DNA of 57,054 nucleotides from positions 1 through 57,054 of the forward strand of contig CAIFEZ010000023.1 of NCBI GenBank assembly GCA_903789595.1. The letters run 5' to 3'. The translations under genes were made by a program, and so were the position numbers. The notes under the pieces were generated by a model. The model was not told the DNA's origin and did no database searches. It was given only the letters and a program-made list of their open reading frames with translations. Source of the stretch: an uncultured eubacterium 1-6 (GTDB lineage: Bacteria > Bacillota > Clostridia > Lachnospirales > Lachnospiraceae). Positions 47,538-57,006 of this stretch are shown piece after piece (within the stretch, counting starts at the first letter, position 1; each line of letters opens with the position of its first letter).

Positions 47538-50500
47538 TTGAGTCCCTTAGAAAAAAAACTGGAAAATCCATCAAATGAATATCGTGCTCTTCCATTCTGG
47601 TCCTGGAATGACAAGCTCGATCCGAAAGAATTGAAGTGGCAGATCAATGAGATGCATGATAAGGGGATCGGCGGTTTTTTCATGCACGCCAGAGGTGGAC
47701 TGAAAACACGGTATATGGACGACGAATGGATGGAATGTATCAGGACGTCGGCAGAAGAAGCGGAACAACTGGGTATGGAGGCGTGGCTTTATGACGAAGA
47801 GGGCTGGCCCAGTGGATTTGCCGGAGGCAGAGTGACTGCGCTCGGGGCATACTATCATATGAGATGGATGGAACAGGAATTTCTCTCTCCGAAGGAAATA
47901 GACTGGTCGCAGAATATACTGGGGATCTATGCGGAAGACGGCGGATATCTGGGGAATGATGACCTTGCAGCGTCAGGGCAGGACAAAGTGTATGTCGTAT
48001 ATGAGAAAATCAATCCCTATTATGTTGACATTTTAAATCAGAAAGTAGTAGAAAAATTTCTTGAAGTTACACATGAGCAGTATCTGAAATATTTTCCGGA
48101 TGAACTGGGGAAAACGATTCCCGGGTTTTTTACAGACGAACCGCAGTTCGCAAAGTTAAAGATACCGTATTCGCTGAGCCTTCCTGAACAGTTTGAAAAA
48201 GAAAACGGATATCCGGTTGAAAAGTGCTATACTGCTCTGTTCAGAGAAGCTGAAGGATATGAAAAATACCGGTATGATTTCTGGAAAACAATATCGCGGA
48301 TGTATACGAACAGTTTCTGCAGGACAATCCATGACTGGTGCGAGAAACATGGCTGTTCTCTGACCGGTCATCTGATGCGTGAGGACTCTTTGTTAATGCA
48401 GATGCAGGCGACGGCCGGTGTAATGCCGTCGTATGAATATATGGATATGCCGGGGATTGACTGGCTGAGGAGACGGATATCATCACCGCTTACCCCAAAA
48501 CAGGCGGGAAGCGTGGCAGCACAGTTGGGCAAAAAGGCTGTTATTTCAGAGATGTTTGCGATGGTTGGCTGGAACTGTACGCCGGAGGAGCTAAAGTGGA
48601 TTGCCCAGTGGCAATATGTTAATGGAGTGACCAGAATGTGTCAGCATCTGGAAGCATATTCACTTAAAGGCATCCGGAAAAGAGATTTCCCTCCGTCACT
48701 TTTTTATCAGCAAAGCTGGTGGGAGATATACAGAGAGTTTAATGATTATTTCGCACGTCTCGGAGTACTGCTGACAGAGGGAAGCGCGGGAACGGAAGTC
48801 CTGCTGCTCCATCCTATGAGAAGCGGATGGATTCTGTATAACGGGAAAGCTGAAGGGAAGATCACAGATTTCGGACAGGCGTTTGAGGATTTGTCACAGT
48901 GGTTGTCGGACAATCATATTGAACATCATTACGGTGATGAAGAAATTATAAAAAAATACGGCTCTGTTGACGGTCAATATTTCAGGATTGGAAAATGTGC
49001 TTATAAAACAGTACTTATTCCGGATATGGTAACGATCGAGAGATCTACGGCTGAACTTCTTTTAAAATTTGCACAGTCAGGCGGCAAGATATTTTCCATG
49101 GGAAAACTTCCAGAGCTGGTTGAGGGTGAGGCGGATGAAGAGCTTACGGGCAGACTGAAGAACTCGATTACATTCCTGGAATCGAAAAATGCTGCAGTCC
49201 GGATTAAACAGATGCAGGAGTTCCCGGTATCCATTGCGGAAAATGGGAAAGAAACCCCCAATATCCATATTCAGCTGCGGAATGACGGGAAGAACAAGTA
49301 TTTGTATGTAGTCAGTCTGGATCGCTGCCGGAACACGTCCAACGTGTTGACGGTGCCGGGAGATTGGAGAATATACAGTTACGATCCTCTTGGAAATGTG
49401 AAAAACATATGCGGTACAAATTATGTCAATGGAACAACGACTTTGAAGTTTGATTTTACCGGGGCACAGTCGGTGGTATATATTATGGAGCCGGGAAGCC
49501 GGGATGAAAACAGATGTATGGCTGAAGAAGCGGATTGTGTGTTTATCGGGACCGGCGGGAGATGGGATATTATTGAAGCAGAGGCAAATTCGCTGACGCT
49601 GGATTACTGCTCTTATCGGATTGAAAACGGACGATGGATGGATCGGGTTCCGGTGATCCGGCTGATGGATATCCTTTTAAAAGAAAAGAGGCCGGTTCAT
49701 GTTTCACTGAAATTTGAATTCTGTATTGAAGATGATCCGCTGCAGCATGGGGAAATATACCTGGCGGCTGAGGTGCCGGAAATCCTGAAGGCATGTATCA
49801 ACGGAACAGATGTGGAGATTGGTGAGTGCGGATGGTGGAAAGATAAATCATTCCGGAAATATGACATCCGTCCTTACTTAAAGAAAGGTCAGAATGAAAT
49901 TATTCTCGAGATTGATTTTGTGCAGCAGCAGAAAGTATATGATGTCCTGTTTGGAAAAGATGTGCTGGAGACAGAAATAAACAAACTTACTTATGATACA
50001 GAAATTGAAAGTATATATATCATTGGTGATTTTGGAGTGTATAACCGCAACGGATATCAGTATTCATGGAGAAAAGAACTGATCTGTGATGACTCGTTTT
50101 ATCTCAAAGAGTTGCCGGACTGTGTATACGGAGATGATTTTACATCCCAGGGATTTTGCTTCTTTGCAGGAAAGATCAAAGTAAAACAGAAACTTCTTCT
50201 GCATGAGTATGATGATTCGAAAGGAGTGAAGATTGTAAGCAACAGAGGCAAAAGATATATATATCGATTTGGCCGGCTGAATGCAATGGCTGCCAGATTG
50301 TTTATCAATGGACAGTGGGTGAAAGATATTTTGTGGCAGCCGTATGAGTATGATATCACAGACTATGTTCATCTGGGAGAAAACGAGATTGTGTGGGAAC
50401 TTTATGCATCGAACAGAAATCTACTGGGACCTCTCCACCATGTTGACGGTGAACTGTATGCGGTCTGGCCGGCGGATTTTACAGATACACCGCATGAATT

Positions 50501-50576
50501 TAAAGAGGATCAGAGAAATGTATGGTCCGATAAGTATCATTTTGTGAAATTTGGTGTGCAGGGAGGTAGCGTATGA
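47538..50576 (+). CDS. Large glycoside hydrolase, GH106-like (putative alpha-L-rhamnosidase)
   Basis: This protein is about 1,012 residues long. I place the start at TTG 47538 because AGGAGG lies 8 bases upstream; the in-frame ATG 47520 has no ribosome binding site and sits inside the preceding gene. The N-terminal TIM-barrel-like region reads YRALPFWSWNDKLDPKELKW, GIGGFFMHARGGLKTRYMDD and EAWLYDEEGWPSGFAGG, a pattern I associate with GH106 and related clan members. FFTDEPQF and GHLMREDSLLMQMQATAG are likely active-site strands. C-terminal parts are beta-sandwich/galactose-binding-like (about 750-1000). There is no signal peptide. It probably cuts imported rhamnose-containing oligosaccharide. 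The exact family is uncertain. Confidence 0.8.
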   Translation: MSPLEKKLENPSNEYRALPFWSWNDKLDPKELKWQINEMHDKGIGGFFMHARGGLKTRYMDDEWMECIRTSAEEAEQLGMEAWLYDEEGWPSGFAGGRVTALGAYYHMRWMEQEFLSPKEIDWSQNILGIYAEDGGYLGNDDLAASGQDKVYVVYEKINPYYVDILNQKVVEKFLEVTHEQYLKYFPDELGKTIPGFFTDEPQFAKLKIPYSLSLPEQFEKENGYPVEKCYTALFREAEGYEKYRYDFWKTISRMYTNSFCRTIHDWCEKHGCSLTGHLMREDSLLMQMQATAGVMPSYEYMDMPGIDWLRRRISSPLTPKQAGSVAAQLGKKAVISEMFAMVGWNCTPEELKWIAQWQYVNGVTRMCQHLEAYSLKGIRKRDFPPSLFYQQSWWEIYREFNDYFARLGVLLTEGSAGTEVLLLHPMRSGWILYNGKAEGKITDFGQAFEDLSQWLSDNHIEHHYGDEEIIKKYGSVDGQYFRIGKCAYKTVLIPDMVTIERSTAELLLKFAQSGGKIFSMGKLPELVEGEADEELTGRLKNSITFLESKNAAVRIKQMQEFPVSIAENGKETPNIHIQLRNDGKNKYLYVVSLDRCRNTSNVLTVPGDWRIYSYDPLGNVKNICGTNYVNGTTTLKFDFTGAQSVVYIMEPGSRDENRCMAEEADCVFIGTGGRWDIIEAEANSLTLDYCSYRIENGRWMDRVPVIRLMDILLKEKRPVHVSLKFEFCIEDDPLQHGEIYLAAEVPEILKACINGTDVEIGECGWWKDKSFRKYDIRPYLKKGQNEIILEIDFVQQQKVYDVLFGKDVLETEINKLTYDTEIESIYIIGDFGVYNRNGYQYSWRKELICDDSFYLKELPDCVYGDDFTSQGFCFFAGKIKVKQKLLLHEYDDSKGVKIVSNRGKRYIYRFGRLNAMAARLFINGQWVKDILWQPYEYDITDYVHLGENEIVWELYASNRNLLGPLHHVDGELYAVWPADFTDTPHEFKEDQRNVWSDKYHFVKFGVQGGSV

Positions 50577-51484
50577 AGAAAACGAAAAAAATGTCCCGGC
50601 TTTTATTCTGGGAGGCAGTACGGGGGTATCTGTTCATTGCACCGGCGCTTATTCTGCTGATCGGATTGCTTTTTATTCCAATGGTGCAGGGATTCTGGTA
50701 CAGCGTAACTGATTTCAATATTTTAAAGAGCTGGGATTACAATTTTATAGGCTTAGATAATTTCAAAAAAGTAATAGCGGATGAAGATTTCGGGATAATC
50801 CTGAAAAATGAAGTGATTTTTGCTGTCGTTGTAACAGTTATTACTGTTGTTATATCAATGCTGATCGCAGTATTCCTCAATAATATAAGGCACGGCAAGA
50901 ATATTATCAGGGCACTGGTATTCATGCCATGGGTTCTCCCGGAGGTAGTGGTCGGTGCTTTGTGGAGATGGATCCTTGATGGAGAAAAGGGACTGGTCAA
51001 TTCGGTTCTGGTTGAATATCTGCATATCCTGCCGGAGCATATACAGTTCTTTTCCGAAGCTACGGCGCTCGCATCTGTTTGTTTTGTATACATATGGAGG
51101 ACTTATCCCTATGTGACGATCATGTTGTCGGCAGGACTGCAGGGGATTGACAAAGAACTGTATGATGCGGCTGCAGTTGACGGATGTAATGGCATAAAAA
51201 GATTCTGGTATATTACAATACCAAATTTGAAATACGTATTATCGATCTGCTCTCTGATGGCGGCGATATGGACAATGAACGGATTTGGAATCATTAATAT
51301 CCTGACAGCCGGTGGTCCGGGAGTTTCAAGTACGACCCTCCCGATGACAATATATAAAACGGCGTTTCAGAAATTCCGCTTTGGAGAGGCATCGGCATAT
51401 TCGGTTATACAATTTGTGATCATCATGATCTTTGCGCTGATCTATCTCAGGGTAACAAAGGCGACTAAGGAAGAGGAGGCGTGA
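50573..51484 (+). CDS. Sugar ABC transporter permease (MalF/UgpA type)
   Basis: This 303-residue permease has six hydrophobic helices. The first is in YLFIAPALILLIGLLFIPMV; the EAA loop that contacts the ATPase is DKELYDAAAVDGCNGIKRFW…ITIPNLK. MAAIWTMNGFGIINILTAGGPG is the usual MalF end region. Its ATG overlaps the GH106-like stop (ATGA), so import and hydrolysis are co-translated. No ATPase gene is present, as is common in Firmicutes where one MsmK/UgpC-like ATPase serves many importers. Confidence 0.94.
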   Translation: MKKTKKMSRLLFWEAVRGYLFIAPALILLIGLLFIPMVQGFWYSVTDFNILKSWDYNFIGLDNFKKVIADEDFGIILKNEVIFAVVVTVITVVISMLIAVFLNNIRHGKNIIRALVFMPWVLPEVVVGALWRWILDGEKGLVNSVLVEYLHILPEHIQFFSEATALASVCFVYIWRTYPYVTIMLSAGLQGIDKELYDAAAVDGCNGIKRFWYITIPNLKYVLSICSLMAAIWTMNGFGIINILTAGGPGVSSTTLPMTIYKTAFQKFRFGEASAYSVIQFVIIMIFALIYLRVTKATKEEEA

Positions 51485-51486
51485 AC

Positions 51487-52314
51487 ATGAACAGGAAATT
51501 AATATTTGTATTGAAGGCGCTGGGCCTTGCGATGATTCTTTTTGTTGCACTGTTTCCTCTTTTCTGGATGTTTATCACTTCGGGGAAGACGATGACGGAA
51601 TTGTTGAAAATTCCCGTAACCTTATGGCCGGAAAGATTTTCTTTTGAATCATACTACGAGGTATGGGTGCAAAAGCCGTTTCCTACATATATTTTCAACT
51701 CATTGAAAATCTCGATCGTTGCAACGCTTCTTGGCATGATCGTTTCGAGTATGGCGGCGTATGGATTTGCTAAATTCAGATTTCCGTTAAAAAAGGCAAT
51801 CCTTACGTTTGTGCTTGTGGCACAAATGTTCCCCAGTACTTCGATCATCATCCCGCTGTTTTCTACATACAGGAATTACGGGTTGTACGATACGCATATC
51901 GGCCTCATGCTTCTGTATACAACGATCAGCCTTGCGTTTTCCGTGTGGATGATGTACGGGTATTTCCGGGGAGTGCCGAAGGAACTTGAAGAGGCTGCCA
52001 GAATAGACGGGTGCGGACCGCTTGGCATATTTACAAAAGTGATACTTCCTATATCAAAACCAGGTGTTGCAGCGGTGGGAGTATATTCGTTTATGGTTGC
52101 ATGGAATGAATATCTGTATAGTCTGATCCTTTTGACAAGTGAGAAAAATTATACGATTTCGATCGGATTATCAAGATTTATTACAGAATTCGGAACATAC
52201 TGGAACCAGATGGGTGCCGCGTCCATCATAGTGACGATCCCTACGTTGATACTTTTCCTTCTTCTCGGAAAGAATCTGATCGAAGGATTGACTGCAGGAG
52301 CGGTAAAAGGATAA
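51487..52314 (+). CDS. Sugar ABC transporter permease (MalG/UgpE type)
   Basis: This permease has 275 residues from ATG 51487 (GAGGAGG 8 bases upstream; GTG 51481 is too close). It has six helices, with ALFPLFWMFITSGKTMTELL at the first periplasmic turn, SMAAYGFAKFRFPLKKAI, and the EAA loop PKELEEAARIDGCGPLGIFT…ILPISKPG. It pairs with the preceding permease to form the channel of an oligosaccharide importer. Confidence 0.94.
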   Translation: MNRKLIFVLKALGLAMILFVALFPLFWMFITSGKTMTELLKIPVTLWPERFSFESYYEVWVQKPFPTYIFNSLKISIVATLLGMIVSSMAAYGFAKFRFPLKKAILTFVLVAQMFPSTSIIIPLFSTYRNYGLYDTHIGLMLLYTTISLAFSVWMMYGYFRGVPKELEEAARIDGCGPLGIFTKVILPISKPGVAAVGVYSFMVAWNEYLYSLILLTSEKNYTISIGLSRFITEFGTYWNQMGAASIIVTIPTLILFLLLGKNLIEGLTAGAVKG

Positions 52315-52321
52315 GAGTATT

Positions 52322-52339
52322 AACGCAAAAAGATGCGTT
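52322..52339 (+). other. Small hairpin between permease and binding-protein genes
   Basis: AACGCA pairs with TGCGTT over a short loop. A stem between permease and binding-protein genes may help differential expression by mRNA processing (inference). Confidence 0.4.
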
Positions 52340-52399
52340 GATATAGAACGAAAAGGCGGTGGAAGAGCTGACCTAAAAAATCAAAGGAGGAGGTTTCTT

Positions 52400-53791
52400 A
52401 TGAAAAAACGAGTTGTATCTTTATTGTTGACGGGTGTCCTTGCGGTTTCGATGATCGCAGGATGTGGTGCGCAGAAAGACGCACAAGGCGGAGGCGAAGA
52501 GGCTCAGGGTGAATCGGAAGACGGCGTTATTAACCTTGACATGTGGGTATTCGGCGGACTTGCATCAGAGCCGGTTGTATTCCAGGATATGGCGGAAGAA
52601 TTCAATAATTCCCAGGATAAGATCCATGTTACAGTCACTGCACAGGATTGGGGAAGCCGTCAGGAAAAAATCGTAACTGCTTTCCAGGCTGGAGATGACA
52701 CTGCTCCTGATCTCTATGCACTTGGTCCGTGTATTGATGATTATGGTGAAAAGATGGGTGTTATCACGCCACTGGAAGATGTTCTTCCTGATATTGCAAG
52801 CCAGGTAAGAGAACTGATGCTTCCGGAAGTTGTTGAAGGAGTAGCATCTAAAGACGGAAAACTGTGGACAATCCCTTCATGGGTCGACCTTTCGCCGTAT
52901 ATGATGTACAGTATCGAGGCGCTGAATGCGATCGGTCTGGACGAGAATTCTGTTCCGAAGACATGGAGCGAATTTAAAGATGCAGCGATCAAATTTAAGG
53001 AAGCCGGATACACCGGATATTCCATTCCGATGAGTATGGATAACTACTCGGATGTCAACAACGAGTTTAACTACTGGAACTGGCAGCTGGGCGGGGCGCC
53101 GATGAATGATGACGCAACAGAGATGACGATGAACAATGATCACGCTATCACAACTGTTGAATTCCTGAAATCAATGTATGATGCAGGAACATTCTCTGAC
53201 AGTGCTGCAAACGAGACATATATGGACAGGCATGAGCAGTTCTTTGGCGGAAAATGTGCTACAGATATCGGTTATACCTATATCAATGGTATCCTTACGG
53301 ATATGGAAGTGCCGGAAGATTTTGAGTATATTATGGCTGATATGCCGGTACCGGATGAAGGAATGGAAATTGATGAGGCTAATGCATTTTACAGAATGGT
53401 CAGCTCCAATATGGAGATCAGCGTGTCTTCTCTGACGCAGCAGACAGAAGCTGTAGGAGAGTTCTTACAGTATCTCATCGACAATAATTTCTGGCACAGA
53501 TGGGTAACAGATGTTCAGGCAAGAACACCGGTGGACATCGCATCTTATGAAGATCCGGAACTCAGAGCTGAGACAGAAGAAGTTCAGCCGGATCTTGTAA
53601 GAATGTATGACGAAGGTACTCTTATGGAAGGCGTAAAACCGAAACCGTCATATGGCGGAGTGACAGAAGTGCAGACAACAATGGCGCAGTACCTTGTAGA
53701 TATTATCCAGGGTAAATATCCATCGGTTGAAGAAGGACTTAATGAATTGAATGCAGAATGCCAGGCGCTTTTGGATGAGTATGCGGAATAA
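52400..53791 (+). CDS. Sugar ABC transporter substrate-binding lipoprotein
   Basis: This is a 463-residue family 1 extracellular solute-binding protein. The lipoprotein signal is clear: basic start MKKRVVSLLLTGVLAVSMIA and the lipobox IAGC with Cys23. An acidic linker then leads to the binding fold (LDMWVFGGLASEPVVFQDMA, AGDDTAPDLYALG, LWTIPSWVDLSPYMMYSIEA, YWNWQLGGAPM). It captures an oligosaccharide outside the cell for the two permeases upstream. AAAGGAGGAGG precedes the start. Binding-protein genes are usually first in such operons, so the order here is unusual. Confidence 0.94.
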   Translation: MKKRVVSLLLTGVLAVSMIAGCGAQKDAQGGGEEAQGESEDGVINLDMWVFGGLASEPVVFQDMAEEFNNSQDKIHVTVTAQDWGSRQEKIVTAFQAGDDTAPDLYALGPCIDDYGEKMGVITPLEDVLPDIASQVRELMLPEVVEGVASKDGKLWTIPSWVDLSPYMMYSIEALNAIGLDENSVPKTWSEFKDAAIKFKEAGYTGYSIPMSMDNYSDVNNEFNYWNWQLGGAPMNDDATEMTMNNDHAITTVEFLKSMYDAGTFSDSAANETYMDRHEQFFGGKCATDIGYTYINGILTDMEVPEDFEYIMADMPVPDEGMEIDEANAFYRMVSSNMEISVSSLTQQTEAVGEFLQYLIDNNFWHRWVTDVQARTPVDIASYEDPELRAETEEVQPDLVRMYDEGTLMEGVKPKPSYGGVTEVQTTMAQYLVDIIQGKYPSVEEGLNELNAECQALLDEYAE

Positions 53792-53827
53792 CCGGGGCGC
53801 TTATAAAAGGGTTAACTAAAAAACAGT

Positions 53828-53875
53828 GGAATATGCGGGGAGGACATTGTTCTTTCCCGCATATTCCTGTTTTGA
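53828..53875 (+). terminator. Strong hairpin between binding protein and GH78-like gene
   Basis: GGAATATGCGGG (53828-53839) pairs perfectly with CCCGCATATTCC (53856-53867), followed by TGTTTTG. It may partly terminate transcription, or protect the 3' end of the binding-protein mRNA, so that the downstream GH78-like gene is expressed less. Confidence 0.65.
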
Positions 53876-53892
53876 AACACAGGAGGAAAAAG

Positions 53893-56223
53893 ATGAGGAC
53901 AGCAACAGAAAAAGGGAGCCTCTATATGTTTCGTGAATCGCATTTCACAGCACCGGAAGAACCAAGAAGATGGTCGGGAAGATGGATCTGGGCACCGGAA
54001 AATGTATATGGAGATTTTCAGGAATCACCATATACACTGTTTCAGAAAAAAGGCTGGGATTTTGGCGTGTTCTACTTTGAAAAGAAAATAGTGGTTGAGG
54101 ATATTCCGGACAAAGCAGAAATATATATATCCGCTGACAGTAATTATAAATTATCCGTGAACGGTGTATTTATCGGAAGGGGAAGTGCGCAGCCGGGAGG
54201 GGATTATGCCAATTGTGATCCGCTTCCATATAAATTTTACGAGAATTATAATATAGAAGACATTCTTAATATTGGGGTTAACTATATTACGGTCAGAGTG
54301 TGCCTCGGGCCGGTTGTGCAGTCTGAAGTCTCGTGCGGACACGGAGGTCTGATCGCGGATATGGTCCTGATCTATCCGGATGGAAGGAGTGTAATATACG
54401 GAACGGATGATACATGGACATGCATCCGTGAAGAGGCCTGGCAGGAACGTGATATATGGGATGGAAGGAAAGCTGTGATTGTTTCTGAAAATGCCTGCCA
54501 TACAGGAGAACGAAACGGAAAAGAATATCAGGCCGAGATTGTGTCGGATCAGGAAAAGTTTCCGAAGCTTCTGCCTGCGGGGATACCTAATCTGGAATAT
54601 GCGCATAAAAGCATAAAAGATATCATAGCTCCATTTGAAAGCGAAACATCACGTTTGGAATATGATCCGGGTGAAAAGGTGATACGGATAAAAAAAGGAG
54701 CTCCTTACACGTTCTGGCTTGATTATGGGCGGATATATGCTGCATGGCCGCGTATGAAAATATCGGGAAAACGCGGGACAAAGCTTACATTGCATATGCA
54801 GGAATTCCCGGGAAAGATTGAGCGTTCAGGAACAACAGAATGCTATATGCTTGGAGACGGGTTAAATAATATTGAATCTCTGCGTATGCATAGTGTGCAT
54901 TATATTCAGGTGACAGTGAGCAATTTGTATGAGGATATAGAAATAATTGATCCGATCATAGATGTAAGTCTTTATCCGGCTAATATGAAAGGAAGTTTTC
55001 GGTGCAGCGATCCGGATCTTGAAAAAATATATCTTCTGGGATGCAGGACAAACCAGATATGCCGCCAGACTTATCACATGGATTCGCCGATCCACCAGGA
55101 ACCGCTGGGGTGTATGGGGGATTATATGATAGAGAGCCTGATGAATTATTATACGTTTGGGGATAAATGGCTCACCCGGTTCGATATACTTAAGATAGCA
55201 TACTATATGAAATATAAGAATTGCAGAATGTTCCATCCCAGTTACTGCCTCCTCTATATTCAGATGATATATGATTATGTAATGTATACAGGCGATATAG
55301 AAATACTGGATCATGTGGAAGAAACTGTTCAGAAGATCATAAAATTGTTTGAGGGATATCTTGGGGAAAATATGCTTATTGAGCATGCGCCGAACTACAT
55401 GTTTATGGACTGGGTTGAGGAAGGTGAGTATAACAGACATCATCCGCCCAAATGCATGGGGCAGGGGTATCTCACAGCTATGTTTGCTGGTGCGTTGGAT
55501 ACGGCATGCAGGCTTATTACCCTTATTAATGAATTCGGGGAGAGAACGAAGGTTTATCTGGATGATCATGAAACGTTAAATTTATTGTCGGAACACTATA
55601 GACAAAAGGCCGGGGAAGTAAAAGCAGCTGTAAACAGATTGCTGTGGGATAAAGAAGCACAGTTGTATATTGACGGATTGTTCGATGAAAACGCTTCGGG
55701 AAATGGAAAGTGGCTGCCGGCTGATGTTCAGATAAAATTTACGAGTCAGCATATGAATACGTTAGCTGTGTTGTATGATATTGCGCCTGAGGACCGGCAA
55801 AAAGATCTAATGGTGCGTGTTATGGAAGATGCGGCTCTCAGTCAGGCACAGCCTTATTTTATGCATTTCGTGTTTGATGCTCTTGCAAAAACAGGATTGT
55901 TTGAAAAATATGGCCTGGAGCAGCTGGGGCGATGGAATGCGCTTCTGAGAGAAAATGAGTCTGGACTAAAGGAAGTATGGTATGGATTCGACTGCGATTA
56001 CTCACATGCCTGGGGAGGAACACCGACCTATCAGATGCCGGCTAAAATCCTGGGGGTAACTCCTGCTGAACCTGGCTTTAAGAAGATAAAATTTTCACCA
56101 TGTCTTCCGAGGGGACTGGACTGGGCGTACGGCAAAGTGCCGACACCGGATGGAGTTATAACGGTTTCTGTAAAACGTGAAAATGGAGAGGTAAAAGCGG
56201 AATATACAGGCCCTGAAGAATAA
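53893..56223 (+). CDS. Divergent GH78-like (alpha/alpha)6 glycosidase
   Basis: This protein has 776 residues from ATG 53893 (AGGAGG 7 bases upstream; an earlier in-frame start lies inside the hairpin). The N-terminal beta domains read WSGRWIWAPENVYGDF, YFEKKIVVEDIPDKAEIYIS, YKLSVNGVFIGRGSAQPGGD, as in GH78. The (alpha/alpha)6 part has RQTYHMDSPIHQEPLGCMGD in place of the usual DCPQRDERMGWTGD, so the position of the general acid Glu is kept but its surroundings differ. Later EVWYGFDCDYSHAWGGTPTY matches the conserved C-terminal His/Trp region. No signal peptide. Its specificity probably differs from the first GH78. Confidence 0.83.
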   Translation: MRTATEKGSLYMFRESHFTAPEEPRRWSGRWIWAPENVYGDFQESPYTLFQKKGWDFGVFYFEKKIVVEDIPDKAEIYISADSNYKLSVNGVFIGRGSAQPGGDYANCDPLPYKFYENYNIEDILNIGVNYITVRVCLGPVVQSEVSCGHGGLIADMVLIYPDGRSVIYGTDDTWTCIREEAWQERDIWDGRKAVIVSENACHTGERNGKEYQAEIVSDQEKFPKLLPAGIPNLEYAHKSIKDIIAPFESETSRLEYDPGEKVIRIKKGAPYTFWLDYGRIYAAWPRMKISGKRGTKLTLHMQEFPGKIERSGTTECYMLGDGLNNIESLRMHSVHYIQVTVSNLYEDIEIIDPIIDVSLYPANMKGSFRCSDPDLEKIYLLGCRTNQICRQTYHMDSPIHQEPLGCMGDYMIESLMNYYTFGDKWLTRFDILKIAYYMKYKNCRMFHPSYCLLYIQMIYDYVMYTGDIEILDHVEETVQKIIKLFEGYLGENMLIEHAPNYMFMDWVEEGEYNRHHPPKCMGQGYLTAMFAGALDTACRLITLINEFGERTKVYLDDHETLNLLSEHYRQKAGEVKAAVNRLLWDKEAQLYIDGLFDENASGNGKWLPADVQIKFTSQHMNTLAVLYDIAPEDRQKDLMVRVMEDAALSQAQPYFMHFVFDALAKTGLFEKYGLEQLGRWNALLRENESGLKEVWYGFDCDYSHAWGGTPTYQMPAKILGVTPAEPGFKKIKFSPCLPRGLDWAYGKVPTPDGVITVSVKRENGEVKAEYTGPEE

Positions 56224-56288
56224 CTTTGATTTCAATATGGGTATAAGATTGCCTGAAAATTTAAAATTATGTATTATAAGACTGTCTG

Positions 56289-56325
56289 GCGTCAGTGGCT
56301 GCATCGTCCCCGTGTACACTGACGC
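56289..56325. repeat. Perfect 9-bp inverted repeat upstream of the GH43 remnant
   Basis: GCGTCAGTG (56289-56297) pairs with CACTGACGC (56317-56325). There is no T-tract. It ends just before the point where GH43 coding sequence begins without a start codon, so it may mark a deletion or element boundary. Confidence 0.6.
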
Positions 56326-56331
56326 TGTCTG

Positions 56332-57006
56332 CACGAGTATGTTCCGGACGGAGAACCGCATGTTGTGGACGGAAGAGTATATATCTACGGTTCTCACGAT
56401 TTGTTTAACGGACTGAATTTCTGTCTTGGCGATTATGTGTGCTGGTCTGCCCCGGTTGATGATCTTGGAAACTGGCGTTATGAGGGCTGCATCTACAAGA
56501 GAGAGCAGGATCCGGCGGCGCCGAAGATCCGGTTGACGAACGGCCTGGCAGCACCTGATATGGTGCAGGGCGACGATGGCAGATATTATCTGTACTATTT
56601 TATGGGCGGTACGAAGATGATTTCTGTGGCGGTATGCGATAAACCGGCTGGAAAGTATGAATTTTACGGATATGTACAGTATGCGGATAAAGTGCCCATA
56701 GGCAAGAAAAATGAACCTTTCCAGTTTGACCCGGGTATTTTCAGAGATGATGACGGACGGCTGTATCTTTATACAGGTTTTGCTTTGCAGGGGAATCCAA
56801 TCCTGCTGGATGGTTCTAAACCAACAGAACACGGACCAATGTGTTTTGAAATCGATCCGAAAGATATGCTTACAGTCAAGAGCGGTCCGGAGTATATCGG
56901 TATTGCGAGTGAGAAGGAGTCCATCGGAACGCCTTATGAGGGGCATGCATTTCTGGAAGCAAGCTCTATGAGAAAATTCGGGGATACCTATTATTTTATT
57001 TACTAA
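56332..57006 (+). pseudogene. GH43-like glycosidase, truncated at both ends
   Basis: From about 56332 the frame reads HEYVPDGEPHVVDGRVYIYG and SHDLFNGLNF, the first blade of a GH43 five-bladed propeller including the likely catalytic base Asp region, then GLAAPDMVQGDDGRYYLYYF, DPGIFRDDDGRLYLYTG and EASSMRKFGDTYYFIY before a stop. The native start (MxxxNPYLP-type) is absent and a TGA lies 4 codons upstream. The 3' half of the propeller is also missing. The enzyme would have cut arabinose- or xylose-containing chains. What remains is not functional. Confidence 0.75.
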
